Assembly: GCF_003323745.1 (NCBI RefSeq)
Contig: NZ_QOIL01000012.1
Span: 1-64,000, forward strand
Direction of reading: 5' to 3'
DNA: 64,000 nucleotides
From: Sphaerisporangium album
Lineage (GTDB): Bacteria; Actinomycetota; Actinomycetes; Streptosporangiales; Streptosporangiaceae
Notes under the pieces: generated by a model
What the model was told of the DNA's origin: nothing
The model's input: only the letters and a program-made list of their open reading frames with translations
Database searches by the model: none
In this document: positions 1-8,626 of the stretch, piece by piece
How positions within the stretch are numbered: the stretch's first letter is position 1
Layout of the letters: every line of letters starts with the position of its first letter
Program-made: the position numbers and the translations under genes

Positions 1-124
1 CACGGACAGGATCAGGAGATCAACCTGGCCATTGACCAGGACTTTTGATGGCCGCCGACCAGGAACCGCTGTCCGTCAGCCTCGACTTTTCTGTCCGCTG
101 ATCAAGAGTTCCACGTGACCGCTC

Positions 125-1285
125 TCACGCTGCCACGGTTTCGTGCACGCTGGGGTGATATCGCGTCTGATCCGGCGCCACGTGTCTGGCGGTTTCCAGT
201 GACTCCATCGCCTCTGCGTGGCGTGCCGTCCACACCTCGGCGCGTGCGCGGTCCACCCAGTAATGACCGGCCCGTGCCGCCGGATAGCCGTTCGGCATCC
301 GTACCTTCGCGGCTCGCTCCAAGGCCTTTCCGTGCCTGTCTCGATCGCTGGCCATCGCCATGCCGTGAATCAGGCAGTTCGTCGGTCCGAACACCACCTC
401 ATAGGCAGGCGTCTCTCCCGTCTGTTCGGCGATGCGTGTCGCCTCCCCGAGCCAGTCCTCCGCACCGTCCGGATCGCCTTGGCGGCCGGTCAGGACGGCC
501 GCCTTCAGGTGCAGGGCGCCGCGTACGGCCTGCGTGGCGACCTCGCCGTCGTCGTCCAAATCTCGGAGTGCCTGCTCCACGAGCCGCACGCCACGATCAT
601 GGCGTGCGGCGTCGGCCATCAACTGGGCGCGGTTCCATCGTTCGATGGCGACTTCCCTCGGATCGCCCGACTGCGCGGCCGCTGCCGCCATGCGGGACAG
701 GCCGAGCCGGGCCAGGTCATTGAAGCCGATTCTGTGGGTGACGACATATACGGTCCGGCAGACCTCCGACAGAATCCAGTGAGCACGCTCCCGGTCACGA
801 CCAGGGGGGTCGTGCAACAGGACAAGGTGGTTGGCCTCCGCGATCAAAGCCGGTAGATCCTTCCCGATCTCGACGAACCTGCCCTGCGCGCGTTTTTCGA
901 TCAGGCCGCGGAGTTCTGTTTCCAATACGGGCAGCGGTCGTGGCGGTGGATCGTCCTCCAGTGGGTGGACGTCCCAGCCGTCAAGCGCCACGGCGATCGG
1001 GGCGAGGAGCGTGTCCAACTGATCCTTTTGGAGCATGTGGATGTAGGGCTGCCCGCGCAGCGTGGACATGTCGACTCCCATGGCACGGGCGACCGCCGCG
1101 AGGATGGGTTCGCTGGGATGCCTGTCACCGCTCTCGATTCGCGACAGCATCGACGGGGAGACGTGCGCGCGTTTCCCGAGATCCCTGAGTGAATATCCAC
1201 GCAACGCACGCAGCTCAGCGATACGCGGCCCGATGCCCTTCTGCTCATGCTTGCCCTGATTTACTGGCGCAACACGCTCGTACAT
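125..1285 (-). CDS. XRE-family helix-turn-helix regulator with a long helical C-terminal domain
   Basis: The protein has 386 residues. An N-terminal Cro/C1-type helix-turn-helix lies at about residues 18-75; RIAELRALRGYSLRDLGKR and SPSMLSRIESGDRHPS are readable there. The remaining 300 residues are Ala/Arg/Leu-rich helices resembling the TPR-like sensor domain of many actinomycete XRE regulators. Such proteins often control adjacent small genes or development, but the target is unknown here. The ATG at 1285 is preceded by a G-rich stretch (GGCGGGG) that could serve as ribosome binding site. No partner protein of the DUF397 type, which often accompanies this family, is visible. The DNA-binding domain is certain; the function is not. 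Confidence 0.85.
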   Translation of the reverse strand: MYERVAPVNQGKHEQKGIGPRIAELRALRGYSLRDLGKRAHVSPSMLSRIESGDRHPSEPILAAVARAMGVDMSTLRGQPYIHMLQKDQLDTLLAPIAVALDGWDVHPLEDDPPPRPLPVLETELRGLIEKRAQGRFVEIGKDLPALIAEANHLVLLHDPPGRDRERAHWILSEVCRTVYVVTHRIGFNDLARLGLSRMAAAAAQSGDPREVAIERWNRAQLMADAARHDRGVRLVEQALRDLDDDGEVATQAVRGALHLKAAVLTGRQGDPDGAEDWLGEATRIAEQTGETPAYEVVFGPTNCLIHGMAMASDRDRHGKALERAAKVRMPNGYPAARAGHYWVDRARAEVWTARHAEAMESLETARHVAPDQTRYHPSVHETVAA

Positions 1286-1516
1286 AGGCCCCGCCCTTGC
1301 CTTGAAGCATCGATGACTTCAGACTACGGCGTGGGGCTTTCTTGCTGCAGGATAATTGCTCTTGCGGATACGGTGACAGCACGGCGTTCTCGCTGTGGTG
1401 ATCCCTTTAGATGACGGACGCGATGTCCATCAGCAAATTGATCCGCCAATCAGCTTCTACGGTTATCGGGTGATCAGCCCAAAGCTGTCCCCATGGGCCG
1501 CGACGTATGTGCGCAG

Positions 1517-1856
1517 CGGTCGACGCCGGGGCGCAGCAGCCGTACGGCCTCGGCGTTGTCAAGGCCCTGGGCGACGACGGCCCATCGAAGCCCACTTCGT
1601 CACCGCGTACGCCCAGCGCGCCGGAGTGCCGCCGGACTACCCTGCCGCCCAGGTAGCGGCCACGGCCGCCATCGCCACCCACTGCGCGCGGATGGCCGAC
1701 AGCACCTCGCGCAAGGCCCTGTGGTCAGCGGCCAGGCGCTTGGAAACGACCACCCTGCTCGGCGCCTTCAAAATCCACCCGCTCACCGGAGCCCAGACCG
1801 CCCACCGAACCGTACTCGTACGCTGGGGAGCGGACGGGCTGACTTCGTCAGTGTGA
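1517..1856 (+). pseudogene. Remnant of a type 1 periplasmic (branched-chain amino acid type) substrate-binding protein
   Basis: The stretch after about 1590 translates to a region (HFVTAYAQRAGVPPDYPAAQ, later TTTLLGAFKIHPLTGAQ and RTVLVRW) that reads like the C-terminal lobe of LivJ-type substrate-binding proteins. Just upstream, a different frame gives QQPYGLGVVKALGDDGP, which would precede that part in an intact protein. A frameshift near 1575 therefore separates the two pieces. No signal peptide or N-terminal lobe is present and there is no matching start codon or ribosome binding site. I read it as a decayed 3' fragment of a larger gene. It lies in the 634-base gap between the XRE gene and the lipoprotein gene; the rest of that gap shows nothing else. 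Confidence 0.6.
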
Positions 1857-1919
1857 GCGAGAGCGCTCGTAGGACAGCAATCAGGCGATCGGGTCGCCGA
1901 TCACATGTTCGTTGCCGGG

Positions 1920-2441
1920 TCAGCAGTAGTCGGCGTGGATCTCCTGGCGGAAAGACTCTTCTGACTGTGGCGTCGCCTTTCCGATCCAGTTCACCACCTG
2001 GGTGCTGCCCGCGAGCTTCGGCGGCACTTCGTCCCGCAGGAACGCGGAGCCGGTGGGACGGTCGCTCGACAGTCGAACTTTCACATCAAGGTGAGGCGGC
2101 ACGGGGGACGTCAAAGAATTCTCTTGTTTCGCGAAACCCCGCGCGTCCCCCAGAACGACCATTCCCCTCTGCACGTCTGGCCGATTGGGCTCTGACGCCT
2201 TCCATACAAGCCGTTCGGTCTCCCAGTCCGCCACCTCAAACGACGAGATAGCCTCACCATCGCATAACGGAACCACGAATCTGAGTTGGCCGTCGCCCGT
2301 GCGGCCGACTCCGACGGGCCGAGGGAGATCGTCCCCGAGCGGAGGACGACATGCCGCCAGCAGTAAGGCGCAGGACGAAATGAGAATCACCCTGGCCGCC
2401 GCCGGCTGTACTCGTGTCCAATCATGTGCGAGAGGACTCAT
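1920..2441 (-). CDS. Putative lipoprotein in the ECF sigma operon
   Basis: This 173-residue protein has an N-terminal hydrophobic segment (about residues 18-31) ending in LLLAAC, a lipobox with Cys31 as the lipidation site, so it is predicted to be anchored outside the membrane. The rest is a soluble domain of unknown family with no recognised motif. Its ATG overlaps the TGA of the upstream gene by four bases (2438-2441), so translation is probably coupled to the CU044_5270-type protein and the sigma factor. A much longer frame runs upstream through the neighbouring gene, but the lipoprotein signal and the overlap place the start at 2441. The role is unknown; it may belong to the envelope signal handled by this sigma factor. 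Confidence 0.75.
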   Translation of the reverse strand: MSPLAHDWTRVQPAAARVILISSCALLLAACRPPLGDDLPRPVGVGRTGDGQLRFVVPLCDGEAISSFEVADWETERLVWKASEPNRPDVQRGMVVLGDARGFAKQENSLTSPVPPHLDVKVRLSSDRPTGSAFLRDEVPPKLAGSTQVVNWIGKATPQSEESFRQEIHADYC

Positions 2442-3355
2442 TTCTGGCCGGCGCCGTCTACCAGCTTGGCGTCCAGGCGGGCCGTCAGGGTGAGCGGCGT
2501 GCCCGCCTTGATCTCCGGGTCGGTGCCGTCCGCGGTCTGGACGCCGTACGTGCCGAGGAAGCGGAAGTCGACGGGGTCGAGGATGAGGTCGTAGCGGGCG
2601 TCCCGGCCTGTGTAACTGAACGCGACCCCCCGCCTGCCGGCGGCGTCCGCGACGTCCTCGGTGACGCTCACTCCGGGGATCGTCGCGAGGCCCCGGAACA
2701 GCGCCGCCCGCACGTCCGGCGGGAGCGCCAGGGTGCCCATGAGCTGATAGACGGCCTGGAAGAGCTGCTCGTCCATGGAGGGAGCCGGCCCCGAACGCCA
2801 CGTCCGCCGGTCCAGGTCCTCCAGCGTCACGCGGATCCTCCCCAGCACGCTCTCGGGGGTGACCGGCTGCTGGGCCAGGTCGGCCGCGCCGAGCCCCGGA
2901 TGGTTGCCCTGCACGAGCAGCTTACCGTTGGGGAACAGGCTCGCCACCTGCTTGCCGTCGACGCTCGTCCACTCCTCGGAGACGACGCGCCGGGAGAGGT
3001 CCACGCCGAGGGCACCGCGGTACGGAGCCTGGAGTTCCTTGATGTACAGCCACTGGCCAGGGCCGGGCACCTGCCCACGGTCGTCGTAGGCGGCCTGCGC
3101 GGCCCGCTCGCCCAGCTCCCGCACGCTCGCCACCGGCACGGCGCGGGGACGGTCGCGTGCCACCACCACGGTGGTGCCCACCGCCACGGCCAGTGCGCCC
3201 GCGACCGCGATCCGTCGGCCGAGCCGCCTGGCGTGCCGCGGCCCATGGCGGAGCTCGCGTTCGCGCGCCGCCGCCAGCAGCCGCGCGCGGGCGGCATCCT
3301 CGGCCCGCGCCGTCATCGGCGGCGTGTCGCGCCTGAAGTCCTTGATCGTGCTCAT
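2438..3355 (-). CDS. CU044_5270-family membrane protein, probable partner of the ECF sigma factor
   Basis: The protein has 305 residues: a basic cytoplasmic N-terminus of about 50 residues, one membrane segment at about 52-66 (IAVAGALAVAVGTTVVVA), then a long outer domain. The layout and the outer domain (GQWLYIKE near the start, SYTGRDARYDLILDP near the end) match the actinobacterial CU044_5270 family, which is usually encoded directly after an ECF sigma gene. By analogy with membrane anti-sigma factors it may restrain the sigma factor until an envelope signal arrives; that role is inferred. Its ATG overlaps the sigma stop codon by four bases, with GGAG lying inside the sigma gene. Confidence 0.8.
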   Translation of the reverse strand: MSTIKDFRRDTPPMTARAEDAARARLLAAARERELRHGPRHARRLGRRIAVAGALAVAVGTTVVVARDRPRAVPVASVRELGERAAQAAYDDRGQVPGPGQWLYIKELQAPYRGALGVDLSRRVVSEEWTSVDGKQVASLFPNGKLLVQGNHPGLGAADLAQQPVTPESVLGRIRVTLEDLDRRTWRSGPAPSMDEQLFQAVYQLMGTLALPPDVRAALFRGLATIPGVSVTEDVADAAGRRGVAFSYTGRDARYDLILDPVDFRFLGTYGVQTADGTDPEIKAGTPLTLTARLDAKLVDGAGQK

Positions 3356-3918
3356 ATCGGCTCCTCGTCTCCTAGTGCGGCCCGCGCCTTCTTCCTGGCC
3401 CGGTGCAGCCGCGACCGCACGGTTCCCAAAGGAATGCCGAGCGCCTGGGCGACCTGCTCGTAGCTGAAGTCCTCCCAGGCCACCAGCAGCAGCACGTCGC
3501 GATCGCCGCGCGACAATGACGCGAGCGCCCCCGCCAGCTCGCGGTCCTTGTCGCGCGCGGCGACCCTGCTGACCACGGCGTCGGCCATCGGCTCCGGCAA
3601 CGGATCCACGCCCGTGCGGGCCAGGGCTCGGAGCATGCGCTCCTCCTGACGCCTGTGCCGGGCGATGAGCGTGGTCGCGATGCCGTACAGCCAGGGCCGG
3701 GCCAGCGGGAACGCCGGGTCGTACGACCCGCGTCGCCGGAACGCGGCCAGGAAGGTCTCCGCCGCGATGTCGTCGGCGGCCTGCGTGCCCACCCGCCGCG
3801 CGGCGTACAGGTGGATCTGTCGTGCGTACCGGTCGAACAGCGTGGCGAACTGCTCCGGATCGCCTGCGGATCGCCGGATCACCTCGGCGTCGTCGAGCTC
3901 GGCCGTCTCAATGGTCAA
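3352..3918 (-). CDS. ECF-type RNA polymerase sigma factor
   Basis: This 188-residue protein has sigma-70 region 2 (ATLFDRYARQIHLYAARR, then ADDIAAETFLAAFRRR) at about residues 22-70. Region 4 (DRDVLLLVAWEDFSYEQVAQ followed by GTVRSRLHRARKKARAAL) lies at about 138-182. No region 3 is present, as expected for the extracytoplasmic-function class. The start appears to be TTG at 3918, because a strong AAGGAGG sits just upstream and no ATG or GTG fits. It heads a three-gene unit in which every junction overlaps by four bases (sigma, membrane protein, lipoprotein), which argues for a co-translated signalling module. The 136 bases upstream, to the binding-protein gene, should hold its promoter; no clear ECF-type motif stood out. 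Confidence 0.92.
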   Translation of the reverse strand: MTIETAELDDAEVIRRSAGDPEQFATLFDRYARQIHLYAARRVGTQAADDIAAETFLAAFRRRGSYDPAFPLARPWLYGIATTLIARHRRQEERMLRALARTGVDPLPEPMADAVVSRVAARDKDRELAGALASLSRGDRDVLLLVAWEDFSYEQVAQALGIPLGTVRSRLHRARKKARAALGDEEPI

Positions 3919-4054
3919 CGGCCCTCCTTAGTGTCGGTCGGTCACCCTGCTGTCTCCCGCACGCCCCGTAGAGGTTCTCGGAGGCGAAGGAAAGGTGACG
4001 TACGCCACAGGCTTGGAGGTATCGCCCACGCACGACGGCGACGGCAAGGAGGGG

Positions 4055-5044
4055 TCAGCTCGCTGGAAGCCAGGGCTTGATCTTGTCGGGGTTGGCGGTG
4101 ACCCATTTCTCGGCGGCGGCTTCGGGGGTCATCTTGTCCTCGGAGATGTACTTGGCGACGAGGTTCTGGTCGTCGTTGGTCCAGGTGAAGTTCTTGACGA
4201 GCTGGTAGGCGGGGCCGGCGGCGTCGGCGAACTTCCTGCTGACGATCTTGTCGAGCTCGTAGGGCGGGTAGTCGCACGCGACCTTGGCGGCGTCGGCGTC
4301 GCAGCCCTCGGTGTAGGCGGGCAGGTTGACCTTGACCAGTTTCACCTCGGACAGGAACCACTGGGGCTCGTAGAAGTAGCCGATCATCGGCTTCTTCTGC
4401 GTCTCGGCCTGCCGGAAGCCGGTGATCAGCGCGGCCTCGCTCCCGGCGTAGACGACCTTGTAGTTCAAATCGAGGTTCTTCACCAAGGCTGCGTCGTTGG
4501 TGACGAAGGACGGGTCGCCGTCGAGCAGCTGCCCCTTGCCGCCGGACTCGGAGGTCTTGAACAGGTCCGCGTACTTGTTCAGGTTCTTGTAGTCGGTGAT
4601 GTCGGGGTACTTCTCGGCCATCCACGGCGGCACGTACCAGCCGATCACGCCTTTGTTCCCCGTCGGACCGGCCTCGACGGCGACCTTCTGGTCCTCGATG
4701 TACTTCTTCTTCAGGTCGTCGTGGCCCCAGTTCTCCACGATCGCGTCGACCTCGCCGGTGGAGAAGCCCTGCCAGGCGACCTCCTCCTTGAGGTCCTTCT
4801 TGGTCACCGTGCAGCCGAGCTCTTTCTCGGCGACGTAGGCGATCACGGCCGCGTTGGCCTCGTACCCGACCCAGGGGTTGATCGCGAGGTTGAGCGCGCC
4901 GCACGCCTGCTTCGCCGAGGAGGAGCCCGAGCCGGACGCGGCCGGGGCCGCCGTGGTCTCGCCCACCTTGGCGCCGGCGCACGCGGAGACCGTGGACACG
5001 AGGAGACAGGCCGCTCCGGCGAGCGCGATCCTGGGAACTTTCAT
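4055..5044 (-). CDS. Glycine betaine/choline-type ABC transporter substrate-binding lipoprotein (ProX/OpuAC family)
   Basis: The protein has 329 residues with a lipoprotein signal peptide (LAGAACLLVSTVSACAG; the lipobox Cys is about residue 27). The mature part has the OpuAC fold: LAINPWVGYEANAAV at the N-lobe, WYVPPW and YFYEPQWF supplying aromatic residues of the kind that cage a quaternary ammonium group. The start at 5044 is set by AGGAGG five bases upstream. It is the last gene of a three-gene unit (ATPase, permease, binding protein). The ligand is probably glycine betaine, choline, proline betaine or carnitine; the neighbouring choline-dehydrogenase-like and Rieske genes suggest a carbon or nitrogen source rather than only an osmoprotectant. 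Confidence 0.9.
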   Translation of the reverse strand: MKVPRIALAGAACLLVSTVSACAGAKVGETTAAPAASGSGSSSAKQACGALNLAINPWVGYEANAAVIAYVAEKELGCTVTKKDLKEEVAWQGFSTGEVDAIVENWGHDDLKKKYIEDQKVAVEAGPTGNKGVIGWYVPPWMAEKYPDITDYKNLNKYADLFKTSESGGKGQLLDGDPSFVTNDAALVKNLDLNYKVVYAGSEAALITGFRQAETQKKPMIGYFYEPQWFLSEVKLVKVNLPAYTEGCDADAAKVACDYPPYELDKIVSRKFADAAGPAYQLVKNFTWTNDDQNLVAKYISEDKMTPEAAAEKWVTANPDKIKPWLPAS

Positions 5045-5064
5045 CAGGTCCTCCTGAGGGGGTG

Positions 5065-7059
5065 TCAGAGCCGCCCATGGGCGGCGGCGTCGGCGCGCCG
5101 GGCCGCGGCCTTGGTGAGCGCGGCGAGCATGGTGCCGAGCACGACGATCGCGAGGCCCGCGGCCAGGCCCTTGCCGCGAAGCTGGAGCTGGGAGAACCCC
5201 GACACCACGTCGTAGCCGAGCGCGCCCGCGCCCACGAGGCCGCCGACGACGACCATGGCCAGCACGTAGATCAGGCCCTGGTTGGCGGCGAGGGCGACCG
5301 CCCGGCGGGCCATCGGGAGCTGCACCTTGGAGATGACCTGCCACGGGCTCGACCCGGCGGCCGTGGCGGCCTCCACCGCGCTCACCGGCACGCCCCGGAC
5401 GCCGTCGGCCACCAGCTTGATCGCCACGGGGGCCGCGTAGACCACAGCCGCGATGATCGCGGTGAAGCGCGTCGCGCCGAACAGGCCGAGGATCGGCACG
5501 AGGTACACGAAGGCGGGCATGGTCTGCCCCGCGTCGAGGATCGGGCGGATCACGCGGTCGGCGCGGCCGTCCCGTCCCATCCACACGCCGGTCACGACGC
5601 CGAGGGCCATGACGAGGACGGTGGCGACGAGCGTCGCGGCGAGCGTCACCATGCCGTCCTGCCACAGGCCGAGCGCGACGAGCAGGGCGAGGCAGGCGGC
5701 GCAGACGACGGCCACGCGCACGGTGGTGAGCACGAGGGCGGCCGCGGTGACGACGAGCAGCACGAGCCACCACGGCGAGCCGGTCAGCACGGCCTCGAAC
5801 GGGTTGAGCAAGCCGTAGGTGACGACGTTCTTCAGGGCGTTGGTGTAGGTGTACAGGTTCGCCTGCGCCCACTGGCTCGCCGCGTCGGCGGCCCTGCGTA
5901 CGTGGGAGCCGAGGCCGGCCTCGCCGGGGAACACGGCCGCCCACACGTAGACGTGCGAGAGGTACACCAGCACCGCGGTGGCGGCGAGGACGGCGGTCAC
6001 CTGGACGCGGCGCCAGAGCGGGCGGCGGGCGCGCCCGGCGCGGCGGGCGGTCTCGACGCGCCGGCCCGCGGCGGAGGTCACGCGGTCGAGCACGATCGCC
6101 ATGATCACGATGGCGAGGCCGGCGTTGAAGGACGTGCCGACGTCGAGCGTCTCCAGCGCCTTGAGGACGGTCTTGCCGAGTCCGGGCGCGTCGATGAGCG
6201 CGGCGATCGTCGCCATGGACAGGGCCGCCATGATGGTCTGGTTGACGCCGACGATGATGGTCCGCTTGGCGAGCGGCAGCCGTACCTTCGCGAGCAGTTG
6301 CCAGGGGGTGGAGCCGAGCGACGCGCCCGCCTCGACGGTCTCGGGGGGCACCTCCCTGATGGCGTGGGAGGTGATGCGGATCGCGGGCGGGATCGCGTAG
6401 ATCATCGTCGCCACGGTGGCGCTGGCCGGGCCGATCAGGAAGAAGAGCGTGAGCGGCGCGAGGTAGACGAACGTCGGCATCGTCTGCATGAAGTCGAGCA
6501 CGGGGCCAGCGAGCCGCTCGAACCGATCGCTCAGCCCGGCCCAGACGCCGAGCGGGATGCCGACGGCCAGGGACAGGACGACGGCCGCGAGCGTGAGCGC
6601 CAGCGTGTCCATGCTCTCGCGCCACAGGCCGAGCAGCCCGAACGAGGCGAACCCGGCGGCGGTCAGCAGCGCGACGCGCAGGTTGGCGTACAGGACGGCC
6701 ACCGCCGTGGCGATGCCGGTGACGCCGAGCCAGCCGACCACGGGGACCGGGCGGCCGAAGGAGGGGGCGCTGATCAGGGCCTGGACGAAGGTGACGAACT
6801 GGTCGATGAACAGGCGGATGTAGTTGACGAAGTAGAGGAACAACGGGTTCTCGTTGCGGCTGTCGTCGATGACGTCGGCCGCCGCGCCGATGCGCTCGTG
6901 CAGGGGCGTCAGCTCGGCGCCGCCGAGCGGCAGGGTGGCCTGGCCCCGGAAGATCAGCCACAGGACGAGCCAGGCGGCCAGGATGCCCGCGAGGAGGTAC
7001 GGGCGCGTCCATACCGGACGCCGGGCGGGCACGGGCGCCGTGACCTGGGACGTCACCAC
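5065..7059 (-). CDS. Tandem-fused ABC transporter permease of the ProW/OpuAB type
   Basis: This 664-residue protein has two full binding-protein-dependent permease domains in tandem. The first (about 130-330) carries GSTPWQLLAKVRLPLAKRT and the second (about 460-655) carries GSSPWQVISKVQLPMARRA; both are EAA-loop-like segments that contact the ATPase. Single ProW/OpuAB permeases are about half this length and act as homodimers, so here one chain supplies both halves. Hydrophobic segments are spread over the whole length. The start is GTG at 7059 with only a weak G-rich ribosome binding site. It lies between the ATPase gene (76 bases away) and the binding-protein gene (20 bases away) in one operon. 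Confidence 0.92.
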   Translation of the reverse strand: MVTSQVTAPVPARRPVWTRPYLLAGILAAWLVLWLIFRGQATLPLGGAELTPLHERIGAAADVIDDSRNENPLFLYFVNYIRLFIDQFVTFVQALISAPSFGRPVPVVGWLGVTGIATAVAVLYANLRVALLTAAGFASFGLLGLWRESMDTLALTLAAVVLSLAVGIPLGVWAGLSDRFERLAGPVLDFMQTMPTFVYLAPLTLFFLIGPASATVATMIYAIPPAIRITSHAIREVPPETVEAGASLGSTPWQLLAKVRLPLAKRTIIVGVNQTIMAALSMATIAALIDAPGLGKTVLKALETLDVGTSFNAGLAIVIMAIVLDRVTSAAGRRVETARRAGRARRPLWRRVQVTAVLAATAVLVYLSHVYVWAAVFPGEAGLGSHVRRAADAASQWAQANLYTYTNALKNVVTYGLLNPFEAVLTGSPWWLVLLVVTAAALVLTTVRVAVVCAACLALLVALGLWQDGMVTLAATLVATVLVMALGVVTGVWMGRDGRADRVIRPILDAGQTMPAFVYLVPILGLFGATRFTAIIAAVVYAAPVAIKLVADGVRGVPVSAVEAATAAGSSPWQVISKVQLPMARRAVALAANQGLIYVLAMVVVGGLVGAGALGYDVVSGFSQLQLRGKGLAAGLAIVVLGTMLAALTKAAARRADAAAHGRL

Positions 7060-7135
7060 GCCGCCGCCCGCGTCGCGGCGAGGGCGTCGTGAGGGTGTCT
7101 CACATCGCGATCACGTCCGAGAACCGGAGGACGCC

Positions 7136-8197
7136 TCACTCCGCGATCACCTCCAGGACCTCGGCGGCGCCGACCACGCCGAGCAACTCGCCGTCCGCCA
7201 CGACCCGCACGGGTCGGTCCGCGCGCAGGACGGTGGGCACGGCCTCCTTGATGACGACGTCCGGCCCCAGCTCGGGCCCGTCCAGCGCGTCGCCGGCCTC
7301 GGGCGGCCGCATGATCCAGCGCAGGGTCAGGACGTGTGAGCGGGAGACGTCCCTGACGAACTCGCGCACGTAGTCGTCGGCGGGCGCGCCCACCACCTCG
7401 TCCGGGGTGCCGGTCTGGACGAGCGCGCCGTCGCGCATGACCAGGATGCGGTCGCCGAGCCGCAGCGCCTCGCCGAGGTCGTGCGTGATGAAGACCATCG
7501 TCTTGCCGACCTCGCGGTGCAGCCGGATGACCTCGTTCTGCATGTCGCGCCTGATCAGCGGGTCGAGCGCCGAGAACGGCTCGTCGAAGAACAGCACCTC
7601 GGGGTCGCCGGCGAGGGCGCGGGCCAGGCCCACCCGCTGCTGCATGCCGCCGGAGAGCTGGTCGGGGTAGGAGTCCGCGTACCCGGTCAGGCCGACGAGG
7701 TCGAGCATCTCGGTCGCGCGGCTGTACCGGGGGGCCTTCTTCACACCTTGGATCTCCAGGCCGTAGGCGATGTTGTCCAGCACCCGGCGGTGCGGCAGGA
7801 GGCCGAAGTGCTGGAAGACCATCGCGAAGCGGTGGCGGCGGAGGTCGCGAAGTTGCTTGTCGGCGGCCCTGCGGATGTCCGTGCCGTCCAGGACGATCTC
7901 GCCCGCGGTGGGCTCCACCAGGCGGGTCAGGCAGCGGACCAGCGTCGACTTGCCCGAGCCCGACAGGCCCATGACGACGAACACCTCGCCGCGCCGCACC
8001 GAGAACGACGCGTCGCGCACGGCGGCGACGCAGCCGGTGCGCTCCTTGAGCTCGGCGCGCGACAGCTCGGCGAGCGGGGAGCCGGGGACGTCGGCCGCCC
8101 GTGGGCCGAAGACCTTCCACAGGCCGCGCACGTCGAGGATCGCCGGGTTCTCGCTCGCGGCCGTCGGGGAGGTCTCTGCCGGCGACGTCGCCGTCAT
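7136..8197 (-). CDS. Quaternary amine ABC transporter ATP-binding protein (ProV/OpuAA family)
   Basis: The protein has 353 residues. Walker A ([12 protein letters not shown]), the ABC signature ([15 protein letters not shown]) and Walker B ([15 protein letters not shown]) are all visible, and the [20 protein letters not shown] segment is typical of ProV/OpuAA. After about residue 270 a CBS-like region follows; in relatives this part senses ionic strength. The start at 8197 was chosen over the longer frame because GAGGTG lies just upstream of this ATG and the extra N-terminus does not resemble ProV. It is the first gene of the transporter operon. Confidence 0.93.
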   Translation of the reverse strand: MTATSPAETSPTAASENPAILDVRGLWKVFGPRAADVPGSPLAELSRAELKERTGCVAAVRDASFSVRRGEVFVVMGLSGSGKSTLVRCLTRLVEPTAGEIVLDGTDIRRAADKQLRDLRRHRFAMVFQHFGLLPHRRVLDNIAYGLEIQGVKKAPRYSRATEMLDLVGLTGYADSYPDQLSGGMQQRVGLARALAGDPEVLFFDEPFSALDPLIRRDMQNEVIRLHREVGKTMVFITHDLGEALRLGDRILVMRDGALVQTGTPDEVVGAPADDYVREFVRDVSRSHVLTLRWIMRPPEAGDALDGPELGPDVVIKEAVPTVLRADRPVRVVADGELLGVVGAAEVLEVIAE

Positions 8198-8626
8198 GGT
8201 CACCTCGCGGGTCGAGGGGGGTGGAGGCCGGTCACGCCCCCAGGTGCCACCGGGACAGTGACCTGCCACGGACCACTCCAAAAGGCATTTCGGTTGCATA
8301 TTGCGCACCGGAATGCTTAATGAGGAACAGAATCGACCTTCGCGGGTGCCCCGTCAAGGCTTGCCGGGTTTCCCTTCCCGACCGAAACCCGCACGGCGAG
8401 ACCCCCCGATTCGTGAGAAGCACCGAACCCACGACCGCTCACGTGGACTCGCCGCACAAGGGCGCCGGTAACCACCGCCGCCCCTTCCCGCCGACGCGTC
8501 GCCGATCGTTGTCGCCACACCAGCGGAACGAAGCGGTGACCGCGCACGTGCGGCGCGGCGGCGGTGAGTGGGGCGGCACGGGTCAGGGCTGCCGAGGCGA
8601 TCGGCCCAGGATCCGGTCGCCATGTC
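8198..8626. other. Intergenic region between the transporter operon and the GMC oxidoreductase gene
   Basis: This 429-base stretch has no convincing gene. Its left part must hold the promoter of the transporter operon (read leftward) and contains an imperfect dyad with TTGCG/GCAA half-sites at 8292-8309. Its right part is the 3' flank of the GMC oxidoreductase gene. Open frames seen on either strand here are Arg/Pro/Ser-rich and do not resemble proteins. Confidence 0.6.
8292..8309. promoter_or_regulatory. Candidate operator upstream of the ProU-like operon
   Basis: The + strand reads GGTTGC, five bases, then GCGCACC. The left arm is identical to that of the perfect dyad at 10348-10366 in front of the IclR gene, while the right arm lacks one A. 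Its place, about 100 bases upstream of the ATPase start, suits an operator. Assignment to the local IclR regulator is an inference. Confidence 0.3.

Noticed and set aside
115-723. Long + strand frame opposite the XRE gene
   Set aside because: Arg/Pro-rich shadow of the real gene on the other strand; no domain and no ribosome binding site.
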